Of a stretch of DNA of 64,000 nucleotides, positions 1 to 8,920 are shown piece by piece (within the stretch, counting starts at the first letter, position 1; every line of letters begins with the position of its first letter). The position numbers were made by a program, and so were the translations under genes. Location of the stretch: NCBI RefSeq assembly GCF_014694375.1, contig NZ_JAAUWW010000008.1:1-64000 (forward strand). The letters run 5' to 3'. This DNA is from Vibrio sp. S17_S38 (GTDB taxonomy: Bacteria; Pseudomonadota; Gammaproteobacteria; Enterobacterales; Vibrionaceae). The notes beneath the pieces are model-generated. The model was not told where the DNA came from. It was given only the letters and a program-made list of their open reading frames with translations, and made no database searches.

Positions 1-98
1 GGAATATTAGAAATTAGCAATAGCTGAGCAAATAAGTGGATCAATATTAAAACGGTGAATTTTTAAAAAAGTGGATCAGATTTCAACTGGTGTTGACA
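1..98 (-). mobile_element. Probable end of an IS21-family insertion sequence (partial)
   Basis: Read on the minus strand from 98 leftwards, the sequence starts TGTCAACACCAG and then contains two similar blocks sharing TGATCCACTT (plus-strand AAGTGGATCA at 34-43 and 69-78). A TGT terminus followed by repeated TGA(C/T)CCAC-type blocks is the usual look of IS21-family ends. The body of the element would lie left of the window, so no transposase gene is visible. The family call rests on pattern memory only. The terminus at 98 could also be misplaced by a few bases. Confidence 0.4.
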
Positions 99-140
99 AC
101 TAATTGTGTATTCATGCCCATTCAGTTTTAAAATTCAGGT

Positions 141-160
141 AATAAAGTTTCATACTAAGT
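141..160 (+). repeat. TnsB-type binding site in the transposon left end
   Basis: AATAAAGTTTCATACTAAGT here is the exact reverse complement of 14412-14431 in the right end, 20 of 20 bases. The opposite orientation is what a Tn7-type left end requires. Two weaker candidates flank it: 102-121 (AATTG..TTCAT) and 194-213 (GTTTGATACCAT). Left ends of Tn7 have three spaced sites, so the arrangement fits, but only the central site is convincing. Confidence 0.8.
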
Positions 161-261
161 TTAGACATACTTCTACCACCTCAAATTATAGATGGTCTTT
201 GTTTGATACCATTAATGCTATGGAAAAAGAGACTTGTAATGCGTAGCTAATAGCCGGGGGG

Positions 262-813
262 TTATAGCTCTCCAAAAAGGCGTTGATAATCATGATTAAA
301 TTTAGCTGGTAAATCTGCTATATGCTTCCAATAATTGCATAAGGCACCAATCGTTTTCTTATCAGTATGTCCGCTGTCCAGCATTATTTTTAGCAGTTCA
401 AGTGTTGACATAACATCAGCGTCAAAAGCTCGAGCAAGCTCACTCATATCCTGATCATCTGTTACAACAGGAACGCCTAACTCCAAGGCATATGTAATAT
501 ACCAAGCATCAACTCTAGATGGGCCAGGAAGTTCAGTTTGTACATGATCCCAAACATACTCAAACGTCTGATTGATAGATTTTTTCTGCTTCTTGCTAAT
601 ACTTGGAAAATATTTGCGATTTTCTATGAACTCATCTTCTTCAGTCCAAGGAAACTTACTTTGCAATTTTCGATTAGATAGCTCCTCGTTTAGTTCTGGC
701 AATATATACAAACAATATCCATCGTCCCCAAAAGGGACAAATAATAGAGGCCGTATCGTTTTTGCTAATCTGAGGTAGGCATTTGTATCAACAAGAATTT
801 TGGATTGGGGCAT
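262..813 (-). CDS. PIN-domain protein, probable toxin of a toxin-antitoxin pair
   Basis: This 183-residue protein opens with KILVDTNAYLRL, the first PIN-domain strand carrying the catalytic aspartate (D9). Further acidic residues lie at E43/E44, D102 (in VDAWYITYA) and D119/D120 (in VVTDDQDM), giving the acid set that binds Mg2+ in PIN ribonucleases. Its start codon overlaps the stop of the upstream XRE-ImmA/IrrE gene by one base (TAATG), so the two are translationally coupled. By analogy with other PIN modules it is probably an RNA-cleaving toxin held in check by its partner. The RNA target is unknown. It is cargo near the left end of the Tn7-like element and could serve plasmid/transposon maintenance or phage defence; that role is inferred. 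Confidence 0.75.
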   Translation of the reverse strand: MPQSKILVDTNAYLRLAKTIRPLLFVPFGDDGYCLYILPELNEELSNRKLQSKFPWTEEDEFIENRKYFPSISKKQKKSINQTFEYVWDHVQTELPGPSRVDAWYITYALELGVPVVTDDQDMSELARAFDADVMSTLELLKIMLDSGHTDKKTIGALCNYWKHIADLPAKFNHDYQRLFGEL

Positions 814-1961
814 TAGGTTAGCTCTGTGTGGATACTCCGGGCATCAAGCAATGGCATATCCAGCACAGTTTGCACAAATCCTGGTCCTTTATTGTGCTCT
901 TTTATATAGGCTTTCAAAAGCTCAAATATCGGCGTTTCAAAACCTTCTTCCTTGGCAAGGTCAAGGTATGCTCTTGCTTTGGGTTTTCCTTGCTCATCAA
1001 GACCCGTTCGGCTCAACAGAGCTTCGCTCAGGTTTGGGTACTTTTTATTGAAGTTGGTTACTGCTCCCGGAAAAGCTCTTTTACTCAATTCAACAATAGG
1101 CAAACCGGCATACTCAGCATATTTGTTAACCTGTCCCAGCACGGTATATGGAGATATAGTAAGTTCATCAGCCAACTCTATTACATGGGTGATTTGGCTC
1201 GGTGAGGATGGTTTCCCCTTAATCGAATGGTAAGCTCGTTCTGCCAGCTCATCAGGATAAAGTAGACTTCCAGCAAACGCGTCAGCAAAATCTTCAGCCT
1301 CATCGCCTTCTAATCCAGGTGACATACAGTGTCCCAATTCATGCGCCATCCAAAACTTGAAATCATGAATATTGGTATCAAGATTCAAATAAACCCAAGT
1401 ACTTTGAGAGTCAGGCAAATAGATGTGAATCGCATTCTCATGCCGTTGTTTAGTGCCCCATAAAACAGGAATAACAACCGCCTGCAAATCGACAAAACGG
1501 TGAATAAGATGTTTAAAATCAACCTTATCAGTCGCCCCTACATTGATATCTTCACGCACTTTTGCTGTCACTTTACGCAAATAATCATAATCACAATTTG
1601 GCGACTTAAGCACAGGAGGCATTTCAAAAGTGTCAAATGGTAGGTACGGCACAAGGTGTCGCAAAAAGCGCCCCATTTCCTGTGCTTTCTCTACATGATG
1701 GATTTTTGTTTTAGCAGCAGCCTTTTTACGGAATGCGACTTTGGGAGTGTTGAGTTCTTCTTTGATAACAAGCTGGTCAAAAGCCAGTCCCAACAGTTTT
1801 CCTAGCTGAAGTAACTTATTCGGACGTGGGAATGACTTGGCATTTAACCATTGTGAAACCGCTTCTTTGGATACAGAGAGACTATCTGCCACAGCAGTCT
1901 GTGTCAGTCCTTTCTTTTCCATCGCTTCAGCAGCGTTTTCTATATTGAGTGTTTTTTGCAT
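813..1961 (-). CDS. XRE-family HTH regulator fused to ImmA/IrrE metallopeptidase domain
   Basis: This is a 382-residue protein. The N-terminus (about residues 6-62) is an XRE helix-turn-helix (LTQTAVADSLSVSKEAVSQW). The C-terminal half holds an ImmA/IrrE zinc protease domain with HELGH at 207-211 and a downstream acidic ligand in EAEDFADAFAG. Such fusions commonly act as antitoxin/repressor next to a toxin gene, and here the PIN gene follows with a one-base overlap. The start at 1961 (ATG) is chosen because the HTH begins right after it; an in-frame TTG at 1985 lies inside the promoter. No Shine-Dalgarno sequence precedes either start. It is probably autoregulatory. Whether the protease cleaves the toxin, itself or another protein cannot be told. 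Confidence 0.8.
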   Translation of the reverse strand: MQKTLNIENAAEAMEKKGLTQTAVADSLSVSKEAVSQWLNAKSFPRPNKLLQLGKLLGLAFDQLVIKEELNTPKVAFRKKAAAKTKIHHVEKAQEMGRFLRHLVPYLPFDTFEMPPVLKSPNCDYDYLRKVTAKVREDINVGATDKVDFKHLIHRFVDLQAVVIPVLWGTKQRHENAIHIYLPDSQSTWVYLNLDTNIHDFKFWMAHELGHCMSPGLEGDEAEDFADAFAGSLLYPDELAERAYHSIKGKPSSPSQITHVIELADELTISPYTVLGQVNKYAEYAGLPIVELSKRAFPGAVTNFNKKYPNLSEALLSRTGLDEQGKPKARAYLDLAKEEGFETPIFELLKAYIKEHNKGPGFVQTVLDMPLLDARSIHTELT

Positions 1962-1998
1962 GTGATGAGTATATGAGTAGGTCAAGTTTTGTCAAGTT
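1961..1998 (-). promoter_or_regulatory. Promoter and putative operator of the XRE-ImmA/PIN operon
   Basis: On the minus strand a -35 TTGACA (1995-1990) and -10 TATACT (1973-1968) are separated by 16 bp. Transcription would start about at the A of the ATG at 1961, so the mRNA may be leaderless, in line with the missing ribosome binding site. Two direct repeats (plus-strand GTCAAGTT at 1981-1988 and 1991-1998) are spaced 10 bp apart and overlap the -35 box. They are a good candidate operator for the encoded XRE protein. Confidence 0.5.
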
Positions 1999-2094
1999 AT
2001 CTATTCCAGAATTGTTTGCGAAATAACTAAAATTTGCGAATGATAATAGCTCGGTAGATCAATATTATAAATGGAGTGATATTGTGAAATATTT

Positions 2095-3693
2095 CTAACT
2101 CTCCAACCACCCAATAACCCGCTCCGCCCACCTATCGATATCAGCAGGATCAATTAACCCTTTGTGTTTACTAGGCGGATGTGAAACCCCATCAAAGTTA
2201 CCTTCACCACAAATCATTTCTATATAGTCACGAGGCCATGCTAATGACTTTTTAAGCAGTCGGATTTCCAACTCTGCAATTTGATCAAAAAGACCACTGG
2301 TATCTTTTAGCTTCATAAGCATGGTCGATATTGAATTTTTCGCATCAGAAGTATCCACCTCAACAAGGTGGTATATTTGCCCTTGATAATTCAGCTCTAC
2401 GACAGCCAAACATCTCGGGTTTGCATCATCCGCCATCATATGTTTTGTGCATCGGGAAAGTTTAGGCAACTTTCTTAACGGATGACGATACGTATTGCAC
2501 CTGTGATTAATCTCCAATCGCTCGATCATCTCAAGAAAGCTATTAAATTTACTTTCATATAAATATGAATCGTCACTTTCGTCATTCAAAACGTCATAAT
2601 CAGCACCGGCAATTGTACCTGTAGCATTATCACCATTCGGAGATAACTTATTGGGAAGTTGTTCATTAGATTCACTATCATCAGGCTTACCGCTATTAGC
2701 CTTCCGAGTTTTATCAGTTACTCGATTAGTCTTGAATGGCTTACGAAATGACAAGCCAACTGATTCTGTATCTAAAACAACACGTTTTTTATCAGGATCA
2801 GCCTCTTCCTCATCATCAAGTTCGTGCTCTTCTGGACGTTTAGGTCTACCTGAATTAGCTCCGCCACCTTGGCCTGTTACCTGCCTTTTGAAATCAGGAT
2901 GATAAAAATCTAGTTCATCAGGCATACTCGATGGCAAGCCTTCCACCCTTCTAATTTCCCAAACAAAAAAGCTATTACTGTTCCAATCGTGCCACCCTGA
3001 CACTTCTAGTTTTGTTCTACTTAAGCGAGGAGGTGTAAAAGAGAAATCCCAAAATTTATACTGCCCACTGGATGTATGTTCTCTCATCATTGTCTGGTGA
3101 ATACTTTCAAATGAAGTTCGAGCCTCAGGGTCCATCAATATCCAACTTAAGAATCGTCGTGAACGTTCATCATTAAAAGCGGCAATCGGATAGCTAGAAC
3201 TTGGCATCACATCAATCTGCCAATGCCCGTTTATATTGGTGATATTGAAATCTGATGACAGTTTTCCGTGTTCCAAACAGATTCTGGACATATAGTTATC
3301 ATGTAGAAAAAGAACACGTGCCAATTCAAGCTGAGGTAGGAAAACAGTTGGACCATCAGGCACATCAAATTCAAAGCACCACTGTTCAGAATTGTGCCCA
3401 TTCCCCATTGAACGAAAAGCAGGGCAGTCCCTTAAACGCTTTCTTCCCCACAGCTGAGCATCTCTAATGGTAAAAGTTAACTGTCTTCCTTTTAGCTGAT
3501 TAGACTGATTGGCACTCAATGATTTATAGCGTCGAATCAATGGAACACCAGCAATGGGTATTGATGGGCGATCAAGTTTTTTGGAAAAGCTGAGATTAAT
3601 TCCCCAAAACACATTGCTATTTTTCTTAAACAGCGAACCAACGCCCAACACTAACGCATCTTCTGGGATGTGCTTAAATCTGTAATCACCCAT
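2095..3693 (-). CDS. tnsE: Tn7-type transposition protein TnsE
   Basis: TnsE directs Tn7 to replicating DNA, conjugal plasmids and the lagging strand by binding 3'-recessed DNA ends and the sliding clamp. The protein aligns with Tn7 TnsE along its length: PQLELARVLFL, MPSSSYPIAA, the C-terminal VEVDTSDAKNSISTMLMKL, and the final GVSHPPSKHKGL...RWAERV. A highly charged, probably disordered acidic linker lies near residues 290-320. I chose ATG 3693 (532 residues) because GGAAGG lies just upstream and the alignment to Tn7 TnsE (538 residues) begins there; an in-frame ATG at 3723 lacks a ribosome binding site. The gene overlaps the tnsD 3' end by 43 bp, the last gene of the tnsABCDE operon. Confidence 0.9.
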   Translation of the reverse strand: MGDYRFKHIPEDALVLGVGSLFKKNSNVFWGINLSFSKKLDRPSIPIAGVPLIRRYKSLSANQSNQLKGRQLTFTIRDAQLWGRKRLRDCPAFRSMGNGHNSEQWCFEFDVPDGPTVFLPQLELARVLFLHDNYMSRICLEHGKLSSDFNITNINGHWQIDVMPSSSYPIAAFNDERSRRFLSWILMDPEARTSFESIHQTMMREHTSSGQYKFWDFSFTPPRLSRTKLEVSGWHDWNSNSFFVWEIRRVEGLPSSMPDELDFYHPDFKRQVTGQGGGANSGRPKRPEEHELDDEEEADPDKKRVVLDTESVGLSFRKPFKTNRVTDKTRKANSGKPDDSESNEQLPNKLSPNGDNATGTIAGADYDVLNDESDDSYLYESKFNSFLEMIERLEINHRCNTYRHPLRKLPKLSRCTKHMMADDANPRCLAVVELNYQGQIYHLVEVDTSDAKNSISTMLMKLKDTSGLFDQIAELEIRLLKKSLAWPRDYIEMICGEGNFDGVSHPPSKHKGLIDPADIDRWAERVIGWLES

Positions 3694-5195
3694 ATACCTT
3701 CCGTTATTCCTGTTAAAAAACATCTAGCCAGTGGAGTTAAACGCTCTTTACTCAGTCCAGAGCCTCGCAGTAAACGCCACCGTTCAATCTGAATATTTTG
3801 TAAATAGAGTGAGATGTACTGATTGCTCAATCGTCGAATTTGGTATTGAGCAACCGATTCAGAATACTTGGCAAGAAATTGCTTAGTTAAAGGTAGATAC
3901 CGAAATTTCCTCTCTGGCATTGCACCTAGCTTTAGTTTTGACAGCAAAAAAGTACTCGTCATACGGGGACAAAAATCATCTTGCTCACACTCCCGTTGCA
4001 ACTGAAATAATCGACGAACGAGCGTACGATCTCGCTTAGGCCAATCGACTCGCCTATCTTCATATATGACCGGATGCTCATAGCGTCGGTTAATTTTCAT
4101 CAACCACTCATAATCATGTCGGTACAACCACATGTACAAACCTTGCGAGCCATGTAATCGAGCGTGTTTGCACCCGCGCTCTTTCAACAACTTCAGCCAT
4201 TGAGTTCTTTTGTCTCTATTAATCTGCTTTGGCAAAACCACTGGATGGACATTTCTTTGCTTTTGCGGGTAACGCTTTACGTTAGATAAAATGTCAGATG
4301 GTGAAGTATCTTGATCTAGTAAACTGGACTGAATGATCAGGTGTTGCATAAAACTGAAGGTTTTTCGGTGCTTTCGTAAAATAGTTCTGGCCCAGCAGGT
4401 ATCTCGCTTCGTCAGTGTGAGTTGGTTATCCGTCAACCAACCTCTACTCCAGAACGAATGGATTCGCTCCCGAACTTCATCATGTTTTACATTAGAACCT
4501 CTGTTACAACCGGCTAGTACAACCAAATCATGGTAATAGCAACTCCACTGATAAAATGTGGGCGATTTTTGTGGTTCCACTTGCAAAAGTTGTTCGACAA
4601 CGTGGCTGATGCGTAAAGCTTCCCTTTTATGATGCCGGATTGGCCTGTCATCCGGTGTTGTGTCTGCCGCATGAAATTCATGGCGATGTTCGTAATGTGG
4701 CTGAATAGAAAACTCACACAAAGGGGTTGAGTGCTTTGAACACCACGTAGACCCGGACACTTGCCAGCTACGCATCCAATACCTCTCACCATATTGGCCT
4801 AATTGCTCTTCAAAACACTGAGGACAATATCTGAGTAGCTTCGGCTGCTTAACAATTGAAGCAGCAATTCCGAAAACCAAGTGTATGAGCCCTTTGGATT
4901 GATTTGCCATCCAGCGTATGCCAGCCAGTCTTTTTCTTTCTTCAATAAAAGGCGCGTAAATAGGGAAAAGCGTGTGCTGGTATATCAGTGAAGCCGTCGT
5001 AATATTTAAAGCCGATGGATATTGCCCGGAAATTTGAGCCAGGTGACTCGGTAGGTCAACCGTAGCGATAACCTTGCGGTCTCCATAAACCTCATCCAAT
5101 AGCTGCTTAGGCGATATGGTTCCACTATGAACCCCAGCCCTGGCAACCAAGCTGTAAATCAACTCATTTGGATACGGAACCGGGAAACCGAGCAT
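3651..5195 (-). CDS. tnsD: attTn7-targeting protein TnsD (TniQ family)
   Basis: TnsD binds the 3' end of glmS and recruits TnsC so that the transposon inserts at attTn7. At 514 residues it matches Tn7 TnsD (508). The TniQ zinc finger is C124-C127-C152-H155 (CPQC and WCSKH), the same numbering as in Tn7 TnsD. The N-terminal FPVPYPNELIYSLVARAG is typical TniQ. The start abuts the tnsC stop (TAAATG). Since this element lies beside glmS with the expected spacing, TnsD very probably directed this very insertion. Confidence 0.95.
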   Translation of the reverse strand: MLGFPVPYPNELIYSLVARAGVHSGTISPKQLLDEVYGDRKVIATVDLPSHLAQISGQYPSALNITTASLIYQHTLFPIYAPFIEERKRLAGIRWMANQSKGLIHLVFGIAASIVKQPKLLRYCPQCFEEQLGQYGERYWMRSWQVSGSTWCSKHSTPLCEFSIQPHYEHRHEFHAADTTPDDRPIRHHKREALRISHVVEQLLQVEPQKSPTFYQWSCYYHDLVVLAGCNRGSNVKHDEVRERIHSFWSRGWLTDNQLTLTKRDTCWARTILRKHRKTFSFMQHLIIQSSLLDQDTSPSDILSNVKRYPQKQRNVHPVVLPKQINRDKRTQWLKLLKERGCKHARLHGSQGLYMWLYRHDYEWLMKINRRYEHPVIYEDRRVDWPKRDRTLVRRLFQLQRECEQDDFCPRMTSTFLLSKLKLGAMPERKFRYLPLTKQFLAKYSESVAQYQIRRLSNQYISLYLQNIQIERWRLLRGSGLSKERLTPLARCFLTGITEGIWVITDLSTSQKMR

Positions 5196-6833
5196 TTAAC
5201 TGACCTTTTTCAAATCCAAGATAAGTTTATTGGCCTTAAGCGCACTGTACATATCTTCTTTCTTGGTCAGTTGTGAATACACAAATCGCAAATCGCTAGT
5301 TTCAAGGTTTGACCAATCAGCACGTTTAACTACAGTCGCTTTTGGTGCTTTCGTTTGCTGATCGACAAACTGCTTACTTTCGTCATACCAATCAAGTATG
5401 ACCGGCATCATTTCGCGCATCGTCAGTTTGGGCTGTTCACGGAAAATTTTTTCAACCAACGGAATGAGAATTTCAGACTGACAATCAGTTTGTACGAGTA
5501 GCTTATAAAGCCGCATCGCTTGTTCGTTATTACTGAAAGGTAATTCCGGCTCATCAGGGATCTGATTGATTTTTTGGTGGAGGCTAAGCAGTCGTTTGTC
5601 GATATCTTCTACTCGGAGATCGGAGTATTTAGCTATCAAGGTTGGGTTACCCCGGCGAATAGCATTCAGCATAGGGTGTACCGGTTTAAGTTCATCGTCG
5701 TAAACAGAGCGTAAAACGTTAACCGTGATACGCTCCAGTTTAGACGCTATTGCTCGTAGCTGAGCCAAGACAAACAACTTAACCACGATATCCAAAACCC
5801 CTTGAGATAACTCATACCAACAATCTCTGATTTCCTCGGTAAGCACTTCATCACGCCGATTAAGCCATTGGTATTTCCAAAGCTTATTCGTAAAAGCAAC
5901 CCATTCACTTCTGGCGTTCGGATTTTCCGGATATTGCGGCATAGGTTGCCAATAAACAGAGCCAATGCCGGTAGTTCGCCTTGCAGACTGCAATTCGACT
6001 TCAAACAAAGGGCGAGCTTTCGGCGTACCAACCAATATCACCGGAATACCGACGGTATTAACCAGTTCGACGAAAAACTCCAACATTTGCTCTCGGCCAA
6101 CCGCCTTGCGAATTTTCAAGCGTTGAATTTCATCAATAACCAGGACACCTATAGCACGTTCATTCGCAACCTGGCTCATTAGAGCCAGTAACGTTGGCAC
6201 CCCGTGACGTTTGCGACCATGCGTATTTTCATAATTGGTACCTAGCCGTTTATCCACCTCACGGAAAAAATTCAAACACAAACTTTGTTGCGACCCATTA
6301 TTCGGGCATTCGATTTTCAGATAGCTGAGTTGAAAAAAGTTATGTTGTTCGTGATAGATGACCTGAGGGTAGGTAGCAAGAATACGCTCAAGGGTTGAAC
6401 TTTTACCACTACCTGAGCATCCGATAAGAGACAGACAGAGCGCTGTCGTTGACACATCTCTGAATTTATAACTTTGTAGATCACCACTCATTACTCTCTG
6501 GTAACCATTTTGCAGATGCTTATTAAGTGATCCATCCAATAGGTTTCGACCAACGTAACCACGCCGCATCATGATTGAAATACGTTCTTCCAGTAATACA
6601 TGCTGGGATAAAGGCTGAAAAAAATCATGAAGCAACGCAGCAACCATGTGAGCCCTTTGTCGTGGTTTGTCTTGCAGGTTATTTAACGAGAAAGTAACTT
6701 TGCCTTCCAATCCTTCTTTTAATTGCTTAATTTCCATGATTGGCGGCAACGCCTCGATAAACGGATTCCCGTTGTAGGAAGGATTACCGGTATCCTGATA
6801 AACGGCAGTGACATATTCACTCGGCAAACTCAT
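5196..6833 (-). CDS. tnsC: AAA+ transposition regulator TnsC
   Basis: TnsC is the ATP-dependent regulator that links target-site proteins (TnsD or TnsE) to the TnsAB transposase and polymerises on target DNA. The 545-residue protein (Tn7 TnsC has 555) has a Walker A motif GCSGSGKSS at 138-146 and a Walker B region IGVLVIDEIQRL at 228-239. The C-terminal part, variable in the family, would bind TnsA. The start codon overlaps the tnsB stop in ATGA (6833-6830), which indicates coupled translation. Confidence 0.95.
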   Translation of the reverse strand: MSLPSEYVTAVYQDTGNPSYNGNPFIEALPPIMEIKQLKEGLEGKVTFSLNNLQDKPRQRAHMVAALLHDFFQPLSQHVLLEERISIMMRRGYVGRNLLDGSLNKHLQNGYQRVMSGDLQSYKFRDVSTTALCLSLIGCSGSGKSSTLERILATYPQVIYHEQHNFFQLSYLKIECPNNGSQQSLCLNFFREVDKRLGTNYENTHGRKRHGVPTLLALMSQVANERAIGVLVIDEIQRLKIRKAVGREQMLEFFVELVNTVGIPVILVGTPKARPLFEVELQSARRTTGIGSVYWQPMPQYPENPNARSEWVAFTNKLWKYQWLNRRDEVLTEEIRDCWYELSQGVLDIVVKLFVLAQLRAIASKLERITVNVLRSVYDDELKPVHPMLNAIRRGNPTLIAKYSDLRVEDIDKRLLSLHQKINQIPDEPELPFSNNEQAMRLYKLLVQTDCQSEILIPLVEKIFREQPKLTMREMMPVILDWYDESKQFVDQQTKAPKATVVKRADWSNLETSDLRFVYSQLTKKEDMYSALKANKLILDLKKVS

Positions 6834-8920
6834 TCGTTATCATCCTCATCATCGAATAACTCATCGACATAACTCGGGTAGTCATAATCTTCCTCTGGAA
6901 CACCATGCAAAGGAATGATATCTGCCGTGTCTTTCACATCTGGTTGTATTTTCGGTTTTCTACTGTCGCGTTCGATTTGTAGTTCCGCCTTTCGGTTCGA
7001 CCGAATACCACCGATGCGTTCAGTATTCGGAATGCTTGAGGTATCCGGACTTAATTTTTCTGCTTGTCTGATTTTGTCAATCACTCGCTGTTCATGCTTT
7101 CGTTTGTGCTTATCAGCTCTGACTTTACTTTCAGCATAAGTGAATTTTTTCTGCTCTTGTCTCTGCCACACTTCCCAGAAAGTGCAATTAACAAACTCCC
7201 TGGAGCGCTCTGATAGTTTGCAAACCCAGTGCTCAGCACTGTTTCGACTAGGAAACAGGTAAATTTCATCGGCAAGGTTGGGATCATATGCCACCAAAAC
7301 TTTTTGCGGACGAGTCACTTCTTGGGCTCGATGCATCCAACCTTCGACAATCGCCTCTTGGCAGGTGTAGTAGATACCAAAAATGCATATCCCCAAATCA
7401 GAGACCGTTGCATCTGCTCTGGGAAGTAAACTTAATCTTACTGCTTCTTCAGGAGCTGAGCGCAAGCGGCCAGTACGGTGTTGAATCCCCCAGTTCCACA
7501 GTTCTAATGGTACAGAAGGCAAATCAACCGGCATATCGGCTGATCTGTCATAGGTCTTCATCACATGGTACTGATTGTGATAAAGAATTGAGGACAGGAT
7601 AATTTCTTTAAAATCTGAAATAGATAACTTGGCATCAAGACGATAATCCTTACCACCACGTTTTTTAACGATGGTTCCCGTCACGACACCAGGAGCAAAT
7701 GGAGTAAAGTCTGCTTGCAACGTCTTGAAATTACGCTCAACAATTCCCTTGGCGTCGCCTCGAAACGGAGGCGTATTTTCAATTCGCACCGAGAAACTTT
7801 TTTCGAGATTTTCTATCTGATAGCCCAGTAATTCACCTCTGTCAGCCAAAATAGCATCTGGAAATCCGATAGCGGGCCAATCTTGAGATTCGATTTCTAT
7901 CCCATATTGATGGCATAGCTCGACCTTATCAATCAACGCAACTTGTAAAGCCTGCATAGCGGCTACATAAGAGGGATTTTCAAAACCAATGTAACATCCG
8001 ACTATCAGACGACTGAATACGTCGATAACGATATAAACAACCGGACGTCCAACAATCCAGCCTCGGTTGACATCAGAAACCACGTAAATATCTGCGATGG
8101 TGGCATCAATTTCAAAACGGGAACCCGGCCCCAAAGCATGCATAGTCGCCGTTCCGGTCAAAGGTCGAATATCTTTGTTATAGGAATTTTGACTTGCTCG
8201 GCTTTTTATTTTTTCTACCTGAGTGTATTCACGCTGATAGAAATGCTTCATCTGCCAATTGGTTGGAATTTCTGCCTCGGGCACATCAGGGAAATAAGTT
8301 TCATACATATCTTTAAAACGCCGGTGCGCATAGGGAAATGAATAACCTTTTTCAGTTAACAAATACTTCTGAATAGCAATTCTAAATAGCTTTTCGATGA
8401 ACTCGTCAACATTGACACCAGAGCCCGGGTTATACTTTCTGGGGCGCCCCAATTTTACCTCTCCCGGTATTCGCTTTTTGCCTTTTGCGCCGGAATTTTT
8501 GTAATCAGGAAGAAGCGCGTTAACAATTTGCCCCCGCTGCCAGTATTGGCGAATTAGGCGATACAATGTTTGTTTGGTTGTTTTGTGATTGGCCATAACC
8601 AAATCAATGGCTTTAGCGCGTTGTTTCGGCTGATAGTATTCTTCAAGATGGATGATAGGGCTTATCAGTTTATAGTTTTGGTCTCTTTTTACTTGAGCTG
8701 TACTGCCATCTTCAGGCGAGAGCATGATCAAATAGGAATAGGGATCTTCGACTCGGTGCAACGATTCATCTTGTATCGCTAAATCCAGCGAATATAAATC
8801 AATAATGCTGGGGAAAGCGCTTTTATTATCGATCGATATCCAAACAAAATTGTTTCCGAATCGGCTCAAAATCCGGAATCGTTCGTTCTCGTACTCCAGA
8901 ACCTCATTGATTCGAAACAT
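6830..8920 (-). CDS. tnsB: DDE transposase TnsB
   Basis: TnsB binds the repeated 20-22 bp sites in both transposon ends, cuts the 3' strands and joins them to target DNA. The 696-residue protein has an rve-type RNase H fold with catalytic D272 (FEIDATIAD), D360 (AILADRGE) and E395 (IVERNF), each one residue off the Tn7 TnsB positions 273/361/396. N-terminal helix-turn-helix segments for end binding lie about residues 90-240. It overlaps the tnsA 3' end by 17 bp. The target sites are probably the repeats at 14374-14433 and 141-160. Confidence 0.95.
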   Translation of the reverse strand: MFRINEVLEYENERFRILSRFGNNFVWISIDNKSAFPSIIDLYSLDLAIQDESLHRVEDPYSYLIMLSPEDGSTAQVKRDQNYKLISPIIHLEEYYQPKQRAKAIDLVMANHKTTKQTLYRLIRQYWQRGQIVNALLPDYKNSGAKGKKRIPGEVKLGRPRKYNPGSGVNVDEFIEKLFRIAIQKYLLTEKGYSFPYAHRRFKDMYETYFPDVPEAEIPTNWQMKHFYQREYTQVEKIKSRASQNSYNKDIRPLTGTATMHALGPGSRFEIDATIADIYVVSDVNRGWIVGRPVVYIVIDVFSRLIVGCYIGFENPSYVAAMQALQVALIDKVELCHQYGIEIESQDWPAIGFPDAILADRGELLGYQIENLEKSFSVRIENTPPFRGDAKGIVERNFKTLQADFTPFAPGVVTGTIVKKRGGKDYRLDAKLSISDFKEIILSSILYHNQYHVMKTYDRSADMPVDLPSVPLELWNWGIQHRTGRLRSAPEEAVRLSLLPRADATVSDLGICIFGIYYTCQEAIVEGWMHRAQEVTRPQKVLVAYDPNLADEIYLFPSRNSAEHWVCKLSERSREFVNCTFWEVWQRQEQKKFTYAESKVRADKHKRKHEQRVIDKIRQAEKLSPDTSSIPNTERIGGIRSNRKAELQIERDSRKPKIQPDVKDTADIIPLHGVPEEDYDYPSYVDELFDDEDDNE

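Noticed and set aside
91..110. TGTTGACAACT as the true left terminus of the Tn7-like element
   Set aside because: Spacing to a weak first site fits, but the terminal 11 bases differ from the right end (TGTGAGAGTAG) and the preceding 5 bp do not match AATAT; the bases also fit the IS21-like terminus.
7288..7602. Plus-strand frame of 104 residues within tnsB
   Set aside because: It lies wholly antisense to a conserved part of tnsB and has no recognisable domain.
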